A DNA stretch of 64,000 nucleotides, taken from Myxococcales bacterium (GTDB lineage: Bacteria > Myxococcota_A > Polyangia > Polyangiales > Polyangiaceae). A program made the position numbers and the translations under genes. The notes beneath the pieces were generated by a model. The model searched no databases, was not told the origin of the DNA, and saw only the letters and a list, made by a program, of their open reading frames with translations. Of the stretch, positions 40,481 through 49,553 are shown in pieces. The first letter of the stretch is position 1. The number at the start of each line of letters is the position of its first letter. The stretch lies in contig JADJCA010000009.1 of the NCBI GenBank assembly GCA_016703425.1, positions 434,001-498,000 of the forward strand, read 5' to 3'.

Positions 40481-41962
40481 TCAGTCGCGGCGACGGCGAC
40501 GGCCCGCGAAGATGGCGGCCACACCGGCGACGAGGAAGACCGAGCTGGGGAGCTCTTCGCGACCGGCAGAGCCAACGGAACAACCGCCGGTATCTTTGGC
40601 GGCAGCCTTCTTCTTCTTGCTCGGTCCGCCGTCCGTGTAGCTGGTGTTCTCGCCGTATTCGTTGCCGGCGTTGTAGCCCATGCCGGCGCCCGGTGCGCCC
40701 GCGGCGGGACGGTTCTCCGGAGCGTCAGCGGGACGGGGCGCCGTGGGCGCGGGCGTGAGCAACTCGGGAGCCGCAGCCCCTGCGTCGGAGAGACGGCCGA
40801 GGCCCGCGTCGCCGTTCGGCCGCGGCAGACCCGGGTTGGGGTTCGGCGTTGGCGTCGGGTTCGGGTTCGGGTTGGCCGGCTGCGCCTTGCAGCGGTTCGT
40901 GGACGTGTCACACACCGGCTTGGCCGAGGTGCAGTCGCTGTCGGCGTAACAGCCGCAAGTGTAGTCGTAGAGGCAGGCCTTGCCGGCCGTCTTGCTGGTG
41001 CACGCCGAATCGTCGCTGCACTCGCCGGGCGGCGGCGGCGGCGTGGGGGGCTCGTAGACGTCGGGCTGCTCGATGACGGGCGCCGGCGAAGCCGACGCAT
41101 CGGTAACCGGTGCTTGGACGCCTGCTTCGAGGCGCGCAGGCGTCGCCACGCCGCCTCGAATGGCCGACGCGTAGCTGTCCCAAAGGAACGTGTGGAGCGC
41201 GTTGCCGGCGCAATAGCCCGCTTGACCCGTCGACGTCTTGCAGTCGGGCGACTTGGCGCCGCCGTAGTCCTGCCCGGCGTAAGGCGTATACGTGTAGAGC
41301 ACAGCCGTCGCGGCGTTCTCCGGCGTCACCTCGACGCCGTCCTGCGTGGTCTTCGTCACGCCAGCCGTACCCCAGCCGCTCGACGTCTTGCCCCGCGTCT
41401 TGACCGAGTCCATGTGCTGCTTGAGAACGCGGACCGCGCACGAGACCTGGTTGTAGAAGCCGGTGTAGCTCTGCGGCTCGGTCTTGCAGATGGGCGCGTG
41501 GGGGCACCCGCAGCCGAAGGCGATGGCGAGCTTCTGGTCGAGCTTCTCGGGCGTGAGCTGGCCGGCCTTCGTGCCGACGAGCGATTGCTCGAGCTGGAGC
41601 CGAACGAGGAGCGCGAGCGGGTTGACGCCACCGAGCTTCGCGGCGTTGTAGATGACCTGCGAGACGGGGAGCTCGCCGGAGCCGTCCTCCATCGCAATCT
41701 TCTTGTCAGCGAGCACCGAGCGACTGCCCCCGTGCGGCGTCTTCTCGAGGAGCTTCTGAATCTCCTCCGCCGTCGGGTTGACCGCATTGCCCGTCCCCAA
41801 GAGCTCGTTGTCCGTCAGGACGTTGTCCTTGGTTCGACCTGCCTGGAGCGCCAGCTCGTCCTCGGTCTCGTCGTCGAGGTTGGCCTGGGAGCAGCCAACG
41901 GCGAGCCCGGCGGCCAACGCCACCGAACCTGACATAAGAAGGACGCGGGCCATGCGGATCAT
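40481..41962 (-). CDS. lipoprotein with MYXO-CTERM-like tail and lysozyme-like region
   Basis: A 493-residue protein. ATGs at 41962 and 41953 both give a lipoprotein signal (VALAAGLAVGC). Residues of about 80-260 contain SQVIYNAAKLGGVNPLALLV and TGFYNQVSCAVRVLKQHMDS, reminiscent of the helical lysozyme/transglycosylase fold, but the catalytic assignment is unsure. A Cys-rich segment (SACTSKTAGKACLYDYTCGC) and a long Pro/Asn linker follow. The C-terminus ends with DTGGCSVGS, a hydrophobic stretch SSVFLVAGVAAIFAG and an Arg cluster: the MYXO-CTERM pattern. It could be attached to the membrane at both ends. Confidence 0.78.
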   Translation of the reverse strand: MIRMARVLLMSGSVALAAGLAVGCSQANLDDETEDELALQAGRTKDNVLTDNELLGTGNAVNPTAEEIQKLLEKTPHGGSRSVLADKKIAMEDGSGELPVSQVIYNAAKLGGVNPLALLVRLQLEQSLVGTKAGQLTPEKLDQKLAIAFGCGCPHAPICKTEPQSYTGFYNQVSCAVRVLKQHMDSVKTRGKTSSGWGTAGVTKTTQDGVEVTPENAATAVLYTYTPYAGQDYGGAKSPDCKTSTGQAGYCAGNALHTFLWDSYASAIRGGVATPARLEAGVQAPVTDASASPAPVIEQPDVYEPPTPPPPPGECSDDSACTSKTAGKACLYDYTCGCYADSDCTSAKPVCDTSTNRCKAQPANPNPNPTPTPNPNPGLPRPNGDAGLGRLSDAGAAAPELLTPAPTAPRPADAPENRPAAGAPGAGMGYNAGNEYGENTSYTDGGPSKKKKAAAKDTGGCSVGSAGREELPSSVFLVAGVAAIFAGRRRRRD

Positions 41963-42206
41963 GCCCCACCCGGTGCGACATGCGTGCCAGCACGAATCCG
42001 CGAAGGTCCGCCGCTTTCTCCGACAATTTCCGACATCGGTGTCGCTTTGCGTTCGCCAGATGGGTGGAGCGGGATCCATCCGGAAAGGCCCTACTGGCCT
42101 GGCCCTTCGGGCAGGTGTGGAGAATGGCTGCCCAGACCGGACAACCGCGATAGCCTAGTCCCTTCGTTCTCCTATCGCCTTCGCCGGCCCCGGCGCACCC
42201 CGCCCC

Positions 42207-42944
42207 GTGCAGCAGCCCCCTGTGTCCCCCCCCATTCGGCGCCTCCTCGAAGAGCGCAACCTCTTCGTCGTCTTCCAACCGGTGGTCGACCTCAAGACGC
42301 ATCGTGTTTTTGCCTACGAGGCGCTCGTCCGAACCAAGAGCCCCGACTTCAACGGACCTCCCGCCCTGTTCGAAGCGGCGGTGACGGAGAAGGTGACCGG
42401 CGAGCTCGGACGGTTGATCCGCGAGCTGGCCATCGAAGCCTGCCCGACGCACCCTCTGTTCTTGAACGTTCACCCCAGCGAGCTGAACGAACGATTCATC
42501 GTCCAACCCGACGACCCGATCTTCCGTCACACGGAGGACGTCTACCTCGAGATCACCGAGGGGGTGCCCCTCAGCCACTTCCACCTGTGCCAAAGCATCT
42601 TGCGTGAGGTCCGCGGACGCGGCGTCTACCTCGTCGTCGACGACCTCGGCGCTGGCTACTCGAACCTCAAGTACATCGCCGACCTCTTGCCGCGCGTCGT
42701 CAAGCTCGACCGTGAGCTCATCGCGGGCCTCACGATGGACACGCGGCTGCACCGACTCGTGAAATCCATCGTCGTCCTCTGTCGCGATCTCGGGGCCCTC
42801 GTTGTCGCCGAAGGCATCGAGACGGCGGAGGAGCTCGAAGCCGTCAAGGTCGCCGGCGCGCACTTCGGTCAGGGCTACTTGCTCGCGCGGCCAGCCTTTC
42901 CGCCGCCGGGCCTCACGTGGCCGCCCAAAGACAAGGGCGCCTGA
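42207..42944 (+). CDS. EAL-domain cyclic-di-GMP phosphodiesterase
   Basis: A 245-residue protein consisting almost entirely of an EAL domain that would hydrolyse c-di-GMP. Key residues are present: YEALVR (EAL, residues 32-37), LFLNVHP, LEITE, VVDDLGAGYSNL (DDFG-type loop), VKLDR, VVAEGIET and GQGYLLARP. No GGDEF, sensor or receiver domain is fused. The GTG at 42207 is the best start and residues before the domain are Pro-rich. Its stop lies 38 bases from the convergent birA stop. Confidence 0.9.
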   Translation: MQQPPVSPPIRRLLEERNLFVVFQPVVDLKTHRVFAYEALVRTKSPDFNGPPALFEAAVTEKVTGELGRLIRELAIEACPTHPLFLNVHPSELNERFIVQPDDPIFRHTEDVYLEITEGVPLSHFHLCQSILREVRGRGVYLVVDDLGAGYSNLKYIADLLPRVVKLDRELIAGLTMDTRLHRLVKSIVVLCRDLGALVVAEGIETAEELEAVKVAGAHFGQGYLLARPAFPPPGLTWPPKDKGA

Positions 42945-42981
42945 GGATGCCGAGCGGCGTGGGGGCTCGCCGCCGCGACGC

Positions 42982-43812
42982 CTACGCCTCGAGGTGCACT
43001 TCGCCGGAGCTCCAACGAGCGCGCGTCCTGTCGGCGCGGACGACGACGAGCCGGCCCTCGACGTCGATGCCGTCAGCGGTGCCGGCGTCGCCGTCGTCGG
43101 AGCGTACGGCTCGGCCGACGAGCGCGTCGGCGCGTGTGAGGCGCGCGTGCACCATGCCGACGCCGCGCGCTGCGACGAGGCCGACGTCACGGTCAAGCCC
43201 CGCGAGGACGTCCGCGAGGAGCTCCGCTCGATCGAGCGGCCGTTCGGCGTGGAGCGCCACCGACGTGGCCACCTCGGCGATGGCTTCGGGGAACACGCGC
43301 GCGTGCACGTTGATCCCGACGCCCACCACGATGGCCGTCGCGCGTTCGCCCTGAACGATCCCCTCGACGAGCACGCCGGCCACCTTCCTTTGCCCGAGGA
43401 GTACATCGTTGGGCCACTTGAGCTGCGGCTCGGTGGCGGTGGCCTTCGCGATGGCGTCGCGCACCGCGAGGCCAGCGACCAGCGCGAGCGGAGGGAGGCG
43501 CGAGAGCGCGCAGGGCACACGAAGCAGCACGGTGAAGAGCAACGACTCGCCCGGCTCGCCGAGCCACACGCGGCCTTGCCGACCGCGACCCGCCGTTTGG
43601 CGCTCCGCCACGAAGGTCGCGCCGTGCGGCGCGCCGGAGCGCGCCGCGTCCTTGGCGAGGTCGTTCGTGGAGGTCGTCTCGGCGAGGAGCTCGAGCGGCG
43701 CTCCGAGGGTCATGCCGCGGGCGGCGATGCGCTCCGTCAGCGAGGCTAGGTCTGGCAACACGCCGCGTGGGCCGAGCCCCGGGCGCCTCAGCTTTGCGGG
43801 CGGCTGCAACAT
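42982..43812 (-). CDS. birA: biotin--[acetyl-CoA-carboxylase] ligase
   Basis: A 276-residue class I biotin protein ligase (no DNA-binding domain) that attaches biotin to carboxyl-carrier proteins through biotinyl-AMP. Diagnostic motifs are ETTSTNDLAKD near residue 44, RQTAGRGRQGRVW near 70, LKWPNDVLLGQRKVAGVLVE near 130 and VGVGINVHA. A small C-terminal beta domain ends the protein. It starts 3 bases after nadC on the same strand and is probably co-translated with it. Confidence 0.93.
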   Translation of the reverse strand: MLQPPAKLRRPGLGPRGVLPDLASLTERIAARGMTLGAPLELLAETTSTNDLAKDAARSGAPHGATFVAERQTAGRGRQGRVWLGEPGESLLFTVLLRVPCALSRLPPLALVAGLAVRDAIAKATATEPQLKWPNDVLLGQRKVAGVLVEGIVQGERATAIVVGVGINVHARVFPEAIAEVATSVALHAERPLDRAELLADVLAGLDRDVGLVAARGVGMVHARLTRADALVGRAVRSDDGDAGTADGIDVEGRLVVVRADRTRARWSSGEVHLEA

Positions 43813-43814
43813 CG

Positions 43815-44693
43815 TCAGCCCTCGAAGTCGAGGCCGATGTCGGCCGCCGGCGCCGAGTGCGTGAGCGCGCCTACGGAGATGGCGTCGACGCCGAGGCGCG
43901 CGAGGGTGGCGATGCGCGGCAACGTGATGCCGCCGGAGGCCTCGAGGAGCGCACGCCCCTTGGCGCGCTTGACCGCCTCCGCGACGACCTCGTCGCTCAT
44001 GTTGTCGAGCAGGATGATGTCAGCGCCGGCGGCGATCGCTTCGTCGAGCTGGACGAGCGAGTCGACCTCGCATTCGATGCGCGAGGTGTGGGGCGCGTAG
44101 GCGCGAGCCCGCTCGATGGCGCGCGTGATGCCGCCGGCGGCCACGACATGGTTGTCCTTGATGAGGACGGCGGCGCCCAGGTTGTCACGGTGGTTCTTGG
44201 CGCCACCGACGCGCACGGCATAACGCTCAAGGACGCGAAGGCCGGGCGTCGTCTTCCGCGTGTCGGTGACGCGCGTCTTCGAATTCTCCGGGAGCGCGGC
44301 CACGTAGCGCCGCGCCATGGTGGCGACGCCGCACATCCGCTGCGTGAGGTTGAGGGCCGTGCGCTCCGCCGCGAGCACGGCGCGCGCCTCGCCCTCGACA
44401 CGCCACATCTTGGTTGCCGCCGGGACGACCGCGCCATCGGGCACGAGCAGCGTCACGACGCTCTTCGGATCGAGCGCCATGAACACCTGACGGAAGACGT
44501 CGCCGCCGCATACGACCAGCTCGCTACGCGCAACGGCGTAGGCGGTGGCTCGCGCATCACCGGAGACGCAGGCCTCGCTGGTGAGATCACCGGAGCTGAC
44601 GTCTTCGGCGAGGGCGCGCGCGACGATGTCTTGGAACGATGCGACGGCGAGCCTCGGGGCCACGGCCTCGCCGGAAGCGCGGGGCTCCGTCAC
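43815..44693 (-). CDS. nadC: nicotinate-nucleotide pyrophosphorylase (quinolinate phosphoribosyltransferase)
   Basis: A 292-residue enzyme making nicotinate mononucleotide from quinolinate and PRPP in NAD synthesis. Features are DLTSEA near the N-terminus, ERTALNLTQRMCGVAT, TRKTTPGLRVLERYAV, GGAKNHRDNLG, IECEVDSLVQL, ILLDNMSDE, LEASGGITL and ISVGALTHSA. The GTG at 44693 overlaps the stop of the upstream lipoprotein (GTGA). A longer frame reads through that gene and was rejected. nadA and nadB are not in the window. Confidence 0.95.
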   Translation of the reverse strand: MTEPRASGEAVAPRLAVASFQDIVARALAEDVSSGDLTSEACVSGDARATAYAVARSELVVCGGDVFRQVFMALDPKSVVTLLVPDGAVVPAATKMWRVEGEARAVLAAERTALNLTQRMCGVATMARRYVAALPENSKTRVTDTRKTTPGLRVLERYAVRVGGAKNHRDNLGAAVLIKDNHVVAAGGITRAIERARAYAPHTSRIECEVDSLVQLDEAIAAGADIILLDNMSDEVVAEAVKRAKGRALLEASGGITLPRIATLARLGVDAISVGALTHSAPAADIGLDFEG

Positions 44694-45505
44694 TTGCTGC
44701 ACTTCAGGATCTTGGTGGCGTTGCAGATCGGCTGGCCCTTCTTGTTGGGCAAACAGGTCTGACCGGCACACTCCTCGGGGTTGCAGCACGCCTCGCCGTC
44801 GGCTTTGCCTTCGCGGGCGCGGCAGACGCCTTGACCAAAGGCGCACGCCGGCGGCTTGTTGGCGCGCGAGCAATAGAGCGCGCCGATGCCGCAGTCGGTC
44901 GCGGCGTCGCAGGTGTCGCCCTCGGCGGGGACCGGCGCGCAGGTGCCCGCCTCACCGACGAGCTTGCAGAAGCCTGACGCGCAGGCGCTCGACGTGGTGC
45001 ACGACGCGCCGTCTTTGACCTTGCCAACGAAGGCCTTGGCACACGCGACCACGGGAGACGTCGCGCGACCGAGGGCGAAGGTGTCGGTGCAGGTCTTGGC
45101 CGCTTCCTCTTTGGCGCAGGCGCTCTCGCGGGCCGGGTAGAAGTCCAGATCTTTGCGCTGAAGGCTCGTGGCAGCCGCCGTGTATTGGGTCTTCAGCCAC
45201 TCGGTGACGCCCGCTTGGCATGTGTCGGCGGTGATCTTTCCGCCGGCAAACACCTGCAAGAGCTCCGACGAGGACGCCGCTTCGCAGCACTCGAAGACGC
45301 GTCCGCAGTAGGCCGAAGCGCGCGCCTTCAGGGCCGCGTCGAGGTCGGCGGTGGTGCCCGGGGTGTCAGCCGCCGGCGCGTTGCCGTCGGACGGCGACGA
45401 CGAGCTGCAGGCGGCGACGAGCGCGACGAGCAGGGACGTGACGACGGGCGCTCCGACGTGCAGGAAAGACGACGCGGCGTGGAGGAGGGTCGATCGGTGC
45501 TTCAC
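44690..45505 (-). CDS. cysteine-rich lipoprotein
   Basis: A 271-residue protein with a lipoprotein signal (SLLVALVAAC, Cys about residue 33) and an Asp/Ala/Ser linker. The body carries about 20 Cys in small clusters (AYCGRVFECCEAA, SCTTSSACASGFCKL, ACCNPEECAGQTC), a layout seen in disulfide-stabilised surface proteins of myxobacteria. No enzyme motif. It is placed directly upstream of nadC with a four-base overlap. Confidence 0.75.
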   Translation of the reverse strand: MKHRSTLLHAASSFLHVGAPVVTSLLVALVAACSSSSPSDGNAPAADTPGTTADLDAALKARASAYCGRVFECCEAASSSELLQVFAGGKITADTCQAGVTEWLKTQYTAAATSLQRKDLDFYPARESACAKEEAAKTCTDTFALGRATSPVVACAKAFVGKVKDGASCTTSSACASGFCKLVGEAGTCAPVPAEGDTCDAATDCGIGALYCSRANKPPACAFGQGVCRAREGKADGEACCNPEECAGQTCLPNKKGQPICNATKILKCSK

Positions 45506-45530
45506 GGGGCGGGCACCTTATCAGAAATCG

Positions 45531-46298
45531 TCAATAAAGCCCGTAGCCGCGCCCCAGCGCCTCGCTCCAGAGGTTGCACATCGCGTGGTACATGACGCCC
45601 GCGCCGACGCCGCCCGTTCGCGCCCGCAAGAAACCAAAGAGCAACGCCGGAAAAAACACGGCGAGGCGCCCGGGATTCCGAATCGTCGCCACGTGGCCGA
45701 GCGCGAAGATGAGGCTCGCCAAGAGCAGCTCGAAGCCGAGCTCGGCGCCGGCGATGCGGACCTTCTTTTCGAACGCTTCGCCGAGGCGCGTCTGGAGGTA
45801 GCCACGATAGAACGCCTCCTCCGGGAGCGCGATGACGGCGACCTGCCCGAGCGCCAGGTTCAGAAAGGTGAGGGCGTGGGTCTCGAGGGAAAACCTGAGT
45901 GAGGGCGCCCAGTAGAAGCGCCACCCGAAAAAAAATAGCGGAAAGGTCACGAGCGCGAAGCCGAGGGCCCACTTCGCCGCGGCAAGGCCGTGCGAGAGGA
46001 CCTCTCGCGGATCGAGGCGCCCCGGCAGGACGAGACCGCCGAAGGCGAGCCCGTAGCGCTGAACCGTCGCGTCGTCTTTGCGCCAAACCAAGACCCACGT
46101 GGCGAACAGAAACGCCCCGCCGACGGAGAACGCAACAAAGCGCTCCGGCAGGCGAGCCGCGGCGGCGACGGCGGCCGTCACAAGGGCGCTCGCGACGAGC
46201 GCCTCGAGCAAGATTCGCGAACGAGACTGCATTTTCGTCGCCGTCGCCGCTGCCGTTGCCGTTTCCGTTGTGTGGGGCGGCGGAGCGCCCGGCGGCAT
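45531..46298 (-). CDS. CPBP-family intramembrane glutamic protease, candidate myxosortase
   Basis: A 255-residue membrane protein with several hydrophobic helices (LVASALVTAAVAAAARL, AFSVGGAFLFATWVLVW, ALGFALVTFPLFFFGW). Family motifs are LPEEAFYRGYLQTRL (the glutamic EE and Arg), FALGHVATIRN, and VMYHAMCNLWSEAL, where the conserved His is followed by Cys. The ATG at 46298 overlaps the kinase stop (ATGA); a shorter start at 46232 is possible. CPBP proteases that process MYXO-CTERM tails (myxosortases) belong to this broad family. Two proteins here carry such tails, which makes that role plausible but unproven. Confidence 0.82.
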   Translation of the reverse strand: MPPGAPPPHTTETATAAATATKMQSRSRILLEALVASALVTAAVAAAARLPERFVAFSVGGAFLFATWVLVWRKDDATVQRYGLAFGGLVLPGRLDPREVLSHGLAAAKWALGFALVTFPLFFFGWRFYWAPSLRFSLETHALTFLNLALGQVAVIALPEEAFYRGYLQTRLGEAFEKKVRIAGAELGFELLLASLIFALGHVATIRNPGRLAVFFPALLFGFLRARTGGVGAGVMYHAMCNLWSEALGRGYGLY

Positions 46299-48913
46299 CA
46301 CGGACGGCACACCACGCGCGCCGAATACGGCTCCGCGCGGTTGGGCGACTCGTTGTCTTGCCAGGCCAGGAAGAACTCCCCCTTCCCTTTGCCCGGCGCG
46401 ATCCACGGTCGTGGCTGGTCTGCGCTCGCTTTGGCGATGGTGCTGGGTGTGCTCACGGTCGCGTCCCGCGACAGGTGCGCCATCTTGAGGCGCCCTTGCT
46501 CGTAGAAGGCCACCACCACCGAGCCGTCGGCGCCGACACCGAGCGACGGGCGCGCGCCCTTCTCTGCGAACTTCTTCCGCCAAACAACGTCGCCCTTGCT
46601 CGGATCGATGAGCGCCGCGTAGGCGCCACCCTTCTCGCCGTGCCAGGCGAGGAAGCAACCTTCGGTGCCGCAAGCGACCGTCGGTGCATCGCCGGGCGCT
46701 TTGTCCTCGTTGACGAGCATCGCCTTGCCAAGCTCGCGGTCCGGCGTCTTGCCAGCGCGCTCGGTGAGGCCTTTCGCGAGCTCCGGACCGCCAAGGCCTA
46801 GTCGCATGCGGTAGACGAGTCGCTGCGTCCCACGCTCGAGCGTGTACGTGAGGAACACGTTGCTCGCGGCGATGGCCAAGTCAGGAACGCGAGCGTGCGC
46901 CGGGCGGCCGGCGAAGGCGGCGTAGTCGGTCGCGCGAACCTCCGAACCAAGCGGCTCGAGCTCCGGGCCCAGCTTGCGCAGGAAGATGTCGTCGCCGTCG
47001 CGGTCGCGATCGTCGTGCCACGCCACGATGAAGCCATCGGGTGACTTCTCGATGGCAGGCCAGTAGTTTCCCGGGCGACCGGCGCCCACGAGGATGCTGC
47101 CGCCGCCGATGCGACCGTCGGCGTCGATCCAGCGCACCCGCACGCCGGGCTCGCGGCCGGCGCGGTCCCAATAGAGCAGGACGCTCCGATCACCGACGCC
47201 GAGGAGCGAGCCGCGAATGATCTCGTTGGCTTCCGGCGTGAGGTCGCGCGGCGCCGACACGGCGCGACCGAACTCGTCGAGGACGACGGCGTAGACGTGC
47301 TCGCGCCCCGCTTGCTCGTGGTCGTCGGTCCACGCGACGAGCGAGCCGCGGCCGAGCGGCACGACGGTCGGACGACCGAGACCCTGCGACGGGATCGTCC
47401 GCGGCCTCGAGAACGAAGCCATTTTGCAGGCGCCTTGCGACTGCTGGGTCATGCGGATCTGCTCCGCGAAGAGCTTGGCCACGGGGGCTGCGCCGAGGAG
47501 GGTTGCATCTTGCAACTTCTTGAGCGCACCCGACGAGTCCCCCTCGGCGAAGAGCTTTTGGCCCTCACCGATGACCGCCACCCACTTCGGTTCGTCGGGC
47601 TTCTGCGGAACCATGGGCGCCGCCGAGGCGGTCGTTGACGCCACCGGCACCGCCGACGACATGACCGTCGGCGCGAAGAGCTGAGGCCGAAGGTAATTGG
47701 CCCACACGACGTACGCGGCGAGCGACGTGACGATCAGGAGCACCGACGAGAGGGCCCAGCGAAGCGGCGACGGCGGACGCGCCTGCAGCATCGTCGGCTG
47801 CTGCAGCGAGCTGCGCGACGTGGGCGGCATCTCGGCGGCGCTGAGCGTCTTCTCCGAGGGCGCCGGTGAGGGACCGCGCGGGCCCGACGGCGGCGCCGGC
47901 GGCACCGGCAAACCGTTGGGCGAGGAGCGCGGCGCCGTGGGAATGAGGTTGAACGCCTCCGCGGAAGGCGCCGGCGTGCGTGGGAAGAAGTCGTCGCTCT
48001 CGCCGAGGTGAGGGTTCGAGTTGCGCCCAAACGCGCGCACGAGCGCCGACGCGAGCTCCTGCGCCGATTGGAAGCGCTTGTCGGCGTCGCGTTCGAGTGC
48101 GTGGAAGAACCACTGGTCGAAGGCCTTCGGCAGATCGGGGCGAATCTGCGAAGGCACCGGCAAGGGGTGCGTCGCGATGGCCGCGAAGGTCATCGCCACA
48201 CCTTGGTCGGTGTTCCACACGGGGCGCCCGATGAGACACTCGAAGGCCATGCAGCCGAGGGCCCACAGGTCGGCGCGATGATCGACCGAGCCTTGTCCCT
48301 TCACCTGCTCGGGCGACATGTACGCGGGCGTTCCGAAGACGGCGCCTTCGCGCGTCAGGCGGGCGGCCTTTTGATCCGGCGACGACACCGGCTCGTAGAA
48401 CTTCGCGAGCCCAAAATCGAGCAGCTTGCTGAGGTTCTGCCCTTCCTCGTCCTTCGTGAGGAAGATGTTCTCCGGCTTGAGATCGCGGTGAACGATCCCC
48501 GCGGCGTGGGCCTTCGCGAGCGCCTTCGCGCAGTGCGAGATGACGCGGAGCGTGGTCTCCACGTCGATGATGCGGACGCGCGCCATCCGATCGTAGAGCG
48601 ACTCGCCATCGAGCATCTCCATGCAAATGAACGGGCGACCGTCTTCGAGGCGACCGGAGTCGTAGACGTCGACGATGTAAGGGCTCTTGATGCTCGCGGC
48701 GGCGCGGGCCTCGCGAAAGAAGCGCTCGATGACGATGGTCGACGCGGCGAGCTCGGCGGCGAGCACCTTGACGGCCACCTTCTTGCCGAGCGACAGGTGC
48801 TCAGCCTCGTAGACCGCCGCCATTCCGCCCCGCCCGATTTCGCGCGTCACGCGGTACTTGCCGACCAGGATCTGGCCAACCGGGATTCTCGACTCGTTGG
48901 GAACAGGGCGCAT
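46298..48913 (-). CDS. Ser/Thr protein kinase with extracytoplasmic repeat sensor
   Basis: A receptor-type kinase of 871 residues from ATG 48913 (a TTG at 48985 would add 24). The catalytic domain spans residues 20-280: GRGGMAAVYEAE, VAVKVL, IVHRDLKPENIF, LLDFGLAKF and FGTPAYMSPEQV. A Pro/Ser-rich juxtamembrane stretch follows, then one transmembrane helix at about residues 385-407 (WALSSVLLIVTSLAAYVVWA). The outside region holds repeated strands with A-W-x-D/G motifs (LVAWTDDHEQ, IVAWHDDRDRDGDD, FLAWHGEKGG, FLAWQDNESP), suggesting a beta propeller. It is translationally coupled to the CPBP protease gene. Confidence 0.88.
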   Translation of the reverse strand: MRPVPNESRIPVGQILVGKYRVTREIGRGGMAAVYEAEHLSLGKKVAVKVLAAELAASTIVIERFFREARAAASIKSPYIVDVYDSGRLEDGRPFICMEMLDGESLYDRMARVRIIDVETTLRVISHCAKALAKAHAAGIVHRDLKPENIFLTKDEEGQNLSKLLDFGLAKFYEPVSSPDQKAARLTREGAVFGTPAYMSPEQVKGQGSVDHRADLWALGCMAFECLIGRPVWNTDQGVAMTFAAIATHPLPVPSQIRPDLPKAFDQWFFHALERDADKRFQSAQELASALVRAFGRNSNPHLGESDDFFPRTPAPSAEAFNLIPTAPRSSPNGLPVPPAPPSGPRGPSPAPSEKTLSAAEMPPTSRSSLQQPTMLQARPPSPLRWALSSVLLIVTSLAAYVVWANYLRPQLFAPTVMSSAVPVASTTASAAPMVPQKPDEPKWVAVIGEGQKLFAEGDSSGALKKLQDATLLGAAPVAKLFAEQIRMTQQSQGACKMASFSRPRTIPSQGLGRPTVVPLGRGSLVAWTDDHEQAGREHVYAVVLDEFGRAVSAPRDLTPEANEIIRGSLLGVGDRSVLLYWDRAGREPGVRVRWIDADGRIGGGSILVGAGRPGNYWPAIEKSPDGFIVAWHDDRDRDGDDIFLRKLGPELEPLGSEVRATDYAAFAGRPAHARVPDLAIAASNVFLTYTLERGTQRLVYRMRLGLGGPELAKGLTERAGKTPDRELGKAMLVNEDKAPGDAPTVACGTEGCFLAWHGEKGGAYAALIDPSKGDVVWRKKFAEKGARPSLGVGADGSVVVAFYEQGRLKMAHLSRDATVSTPSTIAKASADQPRPWIAPGKGKGEFFLAWQDNESPNRAEPYSARVVCRP

Positions 48914-49112
48914 CGGTGAGTGTTTCGAGGGGCGGTCGCGCTGGTCGCGCTGGTCGCCAGAGCTACCGGAGGGGCCCCCGGACAAAACCCTCGCAAGGAT
49001 AACCCGAAACCCGGCCGCGGGTTGTGTTCTACGCTGCTCAACGCTGAGGCCGGTTCGGAGGCCGGGAATGTGCTCCCTTCACCCCTGCCGAAGCTCCCTA
49101 TCGAAGCACTTC

Positions 49113-49535
49113 ATGAAACGCGCACACCCAAACCGTCCTTGGATTTCGCGATTCGCGTTTTTGGGCGCGGCCGCGGGGGTGCTGCTGGCGACCGACGCAC
49201 GGGCGAGCGACGACCCCGACCCTTGGTTCGGACGCGACAAGGCGCTCCACTTCGGGGCGAGCGCTGCGCTCGGCGCCGGCGGGTACGGCTTGGGCTCGCT
49301 GCTCTTCGACAAGCGACTCGATGCCGCACTCCTCGGCGGCGCCGTGGGGCTCGGCGTCGGAGCCGCCAAAGAAGGCGCCGACGCCTTGGGCTTGGGCACG
49401 CCGTCGTGGAGAGACTTCACGTGGGACTTCGTCGGGACCGTTGTCGGCGTGGCGCTCGCGTTCGGCCTCGACGTCCTCGTGTTCGCCCAAAAGGCGCCGC
49501 AAGGCACGGAGGCTGCAGCGGCGCCCGCGCCGTAG
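49113..49535 (+). CDS. YfiM/DUF2279-like small membrane protein
   Basis: A 140-residue protein with a cleavable signal ending LLATDARAS. The body shows FGRDKALHFGASAALGAGGY, LLGGAVGLGVGAAKEGADAL and WRDFTWDFVGTVVGVALAFG, the D-K-x-x-H-F, K-E and W-D-x-x-G pattern of YfiM-type proteins. Probably membrane-associated. Start chosen for the signal peptide. It is divergent from the kinase and 18 bases before an SDR gene. Confidence 0.75.
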   Translation: MKRAHPNRPWISRFAFLGAAAGVLLATDARASDDPDPWFGRDKALHFGASAALGAGGYGLGSLLFDKRLDAALLGGAVGLGVGAAKEGADALGLGTPSWRDFTWDFVGTVVGVALAFGLDVLVFAQKAPQGTEAAAAPAP

Positions 49536-49553
49536 CAAGAAGGGAGCTCGAGG

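Noticed and set aside
48934..48958. Short repeat (GTCGCGCTG twice) upstream of the kinase gene
   Set aside because: Only two imperfect 9-10-base copies; too short to distinguish from compositional bias.
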